Below are positions 59,434 through 64,000 of a stretch of DNA of 64,000 bases, piece after piece (the first letter of the stretch is position 1; every line of letters begins with the position of its first letter). Origin of the DNA: Sporolactobacillus sp. STSJ-5. GTDB taxonomy: Bacteria > Bacillota > Bacilli > Bacillales > Sporolactobacillaceae. A program made the translations under genes and the position numbers. The notes under the pieces were generated by a model. It ran no database searches and was not told the DNA's origin. It saw only the letters and a list, made by a program, of their open reading frames with translations. The DNA lies in NCBI RefSeq assembly GCF_024385605.1, contig NZ_JANFOJ010000011.1, forward strand, positions 1 through 64,000, in the 5' to 3' direction.

Positions 59434-60228
59434 TTAATTTCTCGTAAAGATCAGCAGCAGCGCGAGAAGAACCATTGCAAAAATTAGCAATGAATCGCGC
59501 CAGCTCCATTTCAGTTGATGAAGCTTGGTCCGGCCCGCGTCACCATGATATCCTCTTGCTTCCATCGCCATCGCCAAGTCTTCCGCTCGCTTAAATGCAC
59601 CGACAAACAGCGGGACGAGCAGCGGAACAATTGCCTTGATTCGACTTTTCAGCGAGCCGGTCGTAAAATCTGAACCACGCGCAGCCTGAGCCTTGATAAT
59701 TTTTTCCGTTTCCTCGAGTAATGTCGGGATAAAACGAAGCGAAATCGACATCATCAGTGCAAACTCATGAACTGGCATTTTAAGCTTTTTAAACGGATTG
59801 AGCAGACTCTCCATGCCATCGGTAATCTCAATTGGCGACGTGGTTAACGTGAGCAGCGTTGTCACCACAATAATGACCATGATTCGAATTGCAATAAAAA
59901 AAGACTGAGTGAGACCGCCCGTTGTCACGTGAAGCCAGCCCAGGCTGAACAAAGTTGTTCCGCCTGACGCGATAAAAAGATTAAGGACAAAGGTGAGCAA
60001 TACAATGATCAGAACAGAGCGCAACCCTCTGTAAATGTAAGAGAACTGCATTTTCGAGAGCAAAATGCCAGCAAAGCAAAATAACACCATCAGTATATTT
60101 GTCAGCCAATTATTAGCGAGGAAAACAATGATCACAAAGAGAAAGACGCTGATCAGCTTCGAACGAGGGTCAAGGCGATGTACATACGAATCAAGCGGCA
60201 CATATTGACCGATAACAAGATTAAACAT
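59434..60228 (-). CDS. ecfT: ECF transporter transmembrane protein EcfT
   Basis: 264 aa with about five to six membrane helices; coupling helices end in ARG motifs (IIKAQAARGSDF and AMAMEARGY). Links the ATPases to S-components such as BioY. Overlaps ecfA2 by 8 bp. Confidence 0.95.
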   Translation of the reverse strand: MFNLVIGQYVPLDSYVHRLDPRSKLISVFLFVIIVFLANNWLTNILMVLFCFAGILLSKMQFSYIYRGLRSVLIIVLLTFVLNLFIASGGTTLFSLGWLHVTTGGLTQSFFIAIRIMVIIVVTTLLTLTTSPIEITDGMESLLNPFKKLKMPVHEFALMMSISLRFIPTLLEETEKIIKAQAARGSDFTTGSLKSRIKAIVPLLVPLFVGAFKRAEDLAMAMEARGYHGDAGRTKLHQLKWSWRDSLLIFAMVLLALLLIFTRN

Positions 60229-61093
60229 GATCCTTCACCCCATTTAATATACTGATCACTGAATCAGCCGCTTCATCGATTGTGAATGCGGGTATCTTAT
60301 CCTTACTCCCTGCTTTATCAAGCACTTTATTCAGAAATAACATTGTCTCCGGGATATCAAGACCGACTTTTCGAAGCAGATCTTCCTGCAAAAATACGTG
60401 CTTCGGCGAACCTGCCAGTAATGGCTTGCCCTCGCCCATAACAATAACTTGATCTGAGTAATTAGCCGCATCGCTCATGTTATGCGTGACCATGATAACC
60501 GTCAGATTCAGTCGAGAATGCAGATCATCGAATAAGCTGAGTATTTCCTCACGGCCCTTTGGATCAAGTCCTGCCGTTGGTTCGTCTAATATGATCACCT
60601 GCGGACGAACCGCGAGAACGCCGGCAATCGCGACCCGACGCATCTGTCCTCCGCTGAGATCGAAGGGCGAACGATGCCAAAATGATGACGGGAGTCCGAC
60701 CAGCTGCAAGCTTTCCTCTGCACGCTTGGTCGCTTCCGCATCGGAAACGCCGAAATTCATCGGGCCGAAGCATACATCTTTGATAATTGTCTCTTCAAAA
60801 AGCTGATGTTCCGGATATTGAAAGACAAAGCCGACCCTTTTCCGCAGTTCCTTAAAATCTTTCTTCTTTTCATGCGCATGAATCACAAAATCGCCGACGG
60901 TTATTTTCCCTTCAGACGGTTTCAGAAGTCCATTTATATGCTGCACCAAGGTCGATTTTCCCGACCCCGTATGACCAATAATGGATGTAAAGGAGCCGGA
61001 TGGAATACGAATCGAAACATCATCAAGGGCTCGCTTCTCAAATGGGGTCTTTCGGCCGTACACATGAGTCACATGCTCGAATGTAATGTCCAT
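60221..61093 (-). CDS. ecfA2: ECF transporter ATPase EcfA2
   Basis: 290 aa. Walker A GHTGSGKST, Q-loop FQYPEHQLFE, signature LSGGQMRRVAIAG, Walker B VIILDEPTAGLDPKG, H-loop VTHNM. Pairs with EcfA1. Overlaps ecfA1 by 25 bp. Confidence 0.95.
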   Translation of the reverse strand: MDITFEHVTHVYGRKTPFEKRALDDVSIRIPSGSFTSIIGHTGSGKSTLVQHINGLLKPSEGKITVGDFVIHAHEKKKDFKELRKRVGFVFQYPEHQLFEETIIKDVCFGPMNFGVSDAEATKRAEESLQLVGLPSSFWHRSPFDLSGGQMRRVAIAGVLAVRPQVIILDEPTAGLDPKGREEILSLFDDLHSRLNLTVIMVTHNMSDAANYSDQVIVMGEGKPLLAGSPKHVFLQEDLLRKVGLDIPETMLFLNKVLDKAGSKDKIPAFTIDEAADSVISILNGVKDHV

Positions 61094-61908
61094 AGCTCAT
61101 CCACCAACTCTTCCTGAAATAATGCTGTGTCCGACAGAGGCACACCTTTAGCTCGCAATGCATTGCGCATTTTTATTGCAAAAGGCAAATCTAGGCCAAC
61201 CTTCCGAAGTAGTTCGGTCGACTTGAAAATATCACGCGGCTTTCCTTCTCGAATCAATTGTCCGTCGTTCATAACAAGCAAGCGATCAGAATGAATGGCT
61301 TCTTCAAGGTCGTGGGTAATCGAAATGACGGTTAGATGACGGTCTCTGTTCAATGCGCGTACGGTTTGGATAATTTCTTTCCTTCCTTCCGGATCAAGCA
61401 TTGAGGTTGACTCATCCATAATTATAATGAGCGGGCGAAGTGCGACAATGCCTGCGATGGCAACACGCTGTTTCTGTCCGCCGGAAAGGCGATGCGGTTC
61501 ACTCTTTGCAAATTGATCCATCCTTACAAGGCGCAGTGCTTCTGTCAGACGTTCGATCATGACCTCGCGTGACAAGCCGTGGTTTTCCATACCGAATGCG
61601 ACATCATCCTGAACCGTCGCACCGACAAACTGGTTGTCCGGATTTTGAAAGACCATGCCGACTAAACGGCGAATCTCCCAAATCTTCTCCTCATCCGAGG
61701 TCACGTAACCACCGACATTCACCGTTCCTTTTTGAGGAAGGATCAGCCCATTAAGACATTTCGCCAAGGTTGATTTTCCTGAACCATTGTGACCAACAAT
61801 GGAAAGCCACTCACCTTTATTTACCGTAAAATTGATATTTTTTAACACATAGGGCTGTTCTTCAGAATAGCGATAGGACAGATCGCTCACTTCAATGATC
61901 TTCTCCAT
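61069..61908 (-). CDS. ecfA1: ECF transporter ATPase EcfA1
   Basis: 279 aa. Walker A GHNGSGKST, FQNPDNQFVG, LSGGQKQRVAIAGIVALRP, Walker B IIIMDESTSMLDPEG (E-S-T instead of E-P-T, as usual for EcfA1), ITHDLEEA. First gene of the transporter operon, with a promoter about 110 bp upstream. Confidence 0.95.
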   Translation of the reverse strand: MEKIIEVSDLSYRYSEEQPYVLKNINFTVNKGEWLSIVGHNGSGKSTLAKCLNGLILPQKGTVNVGGYVTSDEEKIWEIRRLVGMVFQNPDNQFVGATVQDDVAFGMENHGLSREVMIERLTEALRLVRMDQFAKSEPHRLSGGQKQRVAIAGIVALRPLIIIMDESTSMLDPEGRKEIIQTVRALNRDRHLTVISITHDLEEAIHSDRLLVMNDGQLIREGKPRDIFKSTELLRKVGLDLPFAIKMRNALRAKGVPLSDTALFQEELVDELWTLHSSM

Positions 61909-62018
61909 CTAGTGCCTCCACTCCTCTCAGGGGCGCATAAATGCGTCTGCTTTTCTATGTATCGCGAATAGACAAGCCATTCGCACTCATCTCAACTCAT
62001 GCTGCTCTCATGTAATGA

Positions 62019-62048
62019 ATTATAGACTGGTCTTGAAATTAAGTACAA
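62019..62048 (-). promoter_or_regulatory. Promoter of the ecf operon (candidate)
   Basis: TTGTAC (62043-62048), 18 bp, TATAAT (62019-62024) on the minus strand, just past the rplQ terminator. Confidence 0.5.
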
Positions 62049-62090
62049 ATGAACACTCATCAAATTTTCAGAATGTCTTCTGATTGTGCG

Positions 62091-62133
62091 AAAAAAGGCA
62101 GAAATCCAAGCTCATGCGAACCCGAATTCTGCC
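62091..62133 (-). terminator. Terminator of the ribosomal protein operon
   Basis: GGCAGAA ... TTCTGCC stem with a long loop, followed by TTTTTT, 17 bp past rplQ. Confidence 0.8.
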
Positions 62134-62149
62134 TCTCGTAAATCACTGA

Positions 62150-62515
62150 TTATTTAACCAGTTCAATAATTGCCATTTCGGCACCATCGCCTTGACGAGG
62201 ACCTACTTTCAAGATGCGTGTATAACCACCCTGGCGCTCTGCGTAGCGCTTAGCAATATCATCAAACAGTTTCTGAACCGCATTCTGATTTGCTTCCTGA
62301 TCAGCAACTTCATTGCGGATAAAAGCCGCAGCCTGACGACGTGCGTGCAGATCGCCGCGTTTACCCAGCGTAATCATTTTTTCAACGATCGGGCGAAGTG
62401 CTTTTGCTTTGGAATGCGTTGTCTGAATCCGTTCGTTAATAATCAAGTCGGTCGCTAGATCGCGGAACAGCGCCTTCCTCGCAGCTGAATCCCGGCCTAA
62501 TTTTGCATATGCCAT
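62150..62515 (-). CDS. rplQ: Ribosomal protein L17
   Basis: 121 aa, full length: [70 protein letters not shown]. Last gene of the rpsK-rpoA-rplQ cluster. Confidence 0.98.
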   Translation of the reverse strand: MAYAKLGRDSAARKALFRDLATDLIINERIQTTHSKAKALRPIVEKMITLGKRGDLHARRQAAAFIRNEVADQEANQNAVQKLFDDIAKRYAERQGGYTRILKVGPRQGDGAEMAIIELVK

Positions 62516-62597
62516 TTACTTGTACCTCCTTTATTCCTGCCTTAAATCTTTCTTTTTTGCGCAAAAAAGAAAAATAATCCCTTGTCTGGTCAACTGG

Positions 62598-63542
62598 TTA
62601 CTCTTCCACTCTCAGCCCAAGGCCGAGGTCGTGCAGCTTTTCTTCAACTTCTTCAAGAGACTTCCGTCCAAGATTCCGAACCTTCATCATGTCTTCTTCA
62701 CTCTTCTGGGTCAGTTCTTGGACAGTATTAATTCCGGCGCGTTTCAGACAATTATAAGACCTTACGGACAGATCAAGTTCTTCAATCGTCATTTCAAGCA
62801 CTTTTTCTTTCTTATCTTCTTCTTTTTCGATCATGATCTCAGCTTTTTGCGCCTGATCAGTCAAACCAACGAAGATATTCAAGTGTTCCGTCAGAATTTT
62901 GGCGCCCAAAGCAATTGCTTCTTCAGGACGGATGCTTCCATCGGTCCAGACGTCAAGCGTCAGTTTATCATAATTTGCTACCTGACCAACTCTAGTTTTT
63001 TCCACTTGATAGTTCACGCGTGTGATCGGTGTGTAAATTGAATCGATTGGAATCACAGCAATCGGGAGGTCGTCGCTTTTGTTTCCTTCTGCAGGAACAT
63101 AGCCGCGGCCCTTCTTAGCGATCATTCTCACGTGGAAGTGAGCTCCTTCGTCGAGTGTCGCAATTTCCAAATCAGGATTCAATATTTCCACGTCACTGTC
63201 GTGGATAATATCGGCAGCTGTCACTTTTCCCGGTCTCTGAACGTCAATTTCCAATGTCTTTTCTTCATCCGAATAAAGCTTCAAGCAAAGCTTTTTAACA
63301 TTCAAGATGATCGCTGTTACATCTTCCACAACGCCTTCAATGGTAGAAAATTCATGAAGCACAGTATCAAACTGTACCGTTGTTACAGCCGCGCCTGGAA
63401 GGGATGAAAGTAAAATTCGACGTAAAGAATTACCCAGAGTCGTGCCGTATCCACGTTCGAGCGGTTCAACAACAAACTTTCCATAGCTTCCGTCGTCTGC
63501 TATTTCAACCGTATCGATCTTTGGCTTTTCGATCTCAATCAT
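62598..63542 (-). CDS. rpoA: RNA polymerase alpha subunit
   Basis: 314 aa from ATG 63542 (GGAGGG upstream). N-terminal dimer domain ([21 protein letters not shown]) and C-terminal DNA-contact domain ([47 protein letters not shown]). Complete. Confidence 0.98.
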   Translation of the reverse strand: MIEIEKPKIDTVEIADDGSYGKFVVEPLERGYGTTLGNSLRRILLSSLPGAAVTTVQFDTVLHEFSTIEGVVEDVTAIILNVKKLCLKLYSDEEKTLEIDVQRPGKVTAADIIHDSDVEILNPDLEIATLDEGAHFHVRMIAKKGRGYVPAEGNKSDDLPIAVIPIDSIYTPITRVNYQVEKTRVGQVANYDKLTLDVWTDGSIRPEEAIALGAKILTEHLNIFVGLTDQAQKAEIMIEKEEDKKEKVLEMTIEELDLSVRSYNCLKRAGINTVQELTQKSEEDMMKVRNLGRKSLEEVEEKLHDLGLGLRVEE

Positions 63543-63699
63543 CAAATATGAACCCTCCTTCAAAACGTCGATACTTCGTCAGCGCGCGTTGGCCAAAATG
63601 TTACCATTTCATATGGGCTTACGGCGTGCTTCTCAGTTTTTTTGGTGTACACGTTTATTCATAGTTGCATTATTAACAGATTAATAGCGAGCTATACAA

Positions 63700-64000
63700 T
63701 CAAACGCGGCGACGTTTCGGAGGACGGCAGCCGTTGTGCGGAACCGGAGTGACGTCGCGGATTGTTGTCACTTCAAGTCCTACAGCCTGAAGTGCACGAA
63801 TTGCTGCTTCACGGCCGGCACCCGGTCCTTTAACAGATACTTCAACCGATTTCATACCGCTGTCCATTGCGCTTTTGCCTGCTGCTTCCGCTGCAGTCTG
63901 TGCTGCGAAAGGAGTGGATTTCCTGGAACCTTTGAAACCCAAGCCGCCTGCACTAGCCCATGCAATAGCATTACCGTGCGGATCCGTAATGGTAACGATC
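63700..64000 (-). CDS. rpsK: Ribosomal protein S11 (5' end beyond the window)
   Basis: The last ~100 codons are present; the frame is open to the right edge and reads [34 protein letters not shown], so the apparent start at 63942 is internal. Ends [10 protein letters not shown]. The preceding genes of the S10/spc-alpha cluster would lie to the right. Confidence 0.97.
   Translation of the reverse strand, partial: IVTITDPHGNAIAWASAGGLGFKGSRKSTPFAAQTAAEAAGKSAMDSGMKSVEVSVKGPGAGREAAIRALQAVGLEVTTIRDVTPVPHNGCRPPKRRRV

Overview
The window is chromosomal DNA from an endospore-forming member of the Bacillales. Reading the minus strand from the right edge, the order is rpsK-rpoA-rplQ-ecfA1-ecfA2-ecfT-truA-rplM-rpsI, then (after an insertion) ybaK-cwlD-mrp/salA-gerD-pdaB and the tandem promoters of an rRNA operon. 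This is the classic Bacillus order, with kbaA missing. gerD, cwlD and pdaB are sporulation/germination genes, and good sigma-G and sigma-E type promoters precede gerD and pdaB. The genus cannot be fixed from the window; a Sporolactobacillus-like organism is my guess only.

Host DNA, left part (1-11.3 kb): rrn P1/P2 promoters and a boxA-like leader at the edge; pdaB (+) convergent with gerD; a repetitive lysine-coding stretch; mrp, cwlD and ybaK; a very large multi-membrane protein gene split by an apparent one-base frameshift; a DUF2383 ferritin-like gene; a hairpin-rich intergenic region; and a BirA-type controlled bioY-bioB operon. BioY is a biotin S-component that would use the EcfA1A2T module at the other end of the window.

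Prophage (about 11.44-57.64 kb): a complete temperate siphovirus integrated in the 3' end of rpsI. A 42-bp identical core lies in attL and attR, and the phage restores the end of S9 and its terminator. Left of attL are the last 18 codons of a second, related integrase plus terminator, so rpsI has been used by at least one earlier element. From the right: int, ImmA-type peptidase, an accessory cassette (HsdR_N-like nuclease and a small membrane protein), CI, a four-operator immunity region, Cro, excisionase-like and other early genes, an SMC-like ATPase/RecT/MBL/SSB recombination block, a replication initiator carrying five exact 12-bp iterons, RecU, Dam methylase, XtrA and an ArpU-like late regulator, a moron zone (YfbU-family protein with a membrane partner), TerS/TerL, a portal-MuF-zincin fusion, protease, decoration protein, capsid, connectors, tail tube, frameshifted tail chaperones, tape measure, Dit/Tal, tail fibres, XkdX, holin/endolysin/holin.

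Accessory DNA lies between the lysis genes and attL: a membrane-tethered protein with a defence-like N-terminal domain, a LexA-boxed divergent pair (YolD and a mini-WYL-like protein), an RHH protein, six 8-bp iterons with a candidate small RNA, and an actin-like ParM/ParR partition operon. That last module is unexpected in an integrated prophage and is the most interesting thing in the window; the prophage actin AlpC of Corynebacterium is the closest precedent I know.
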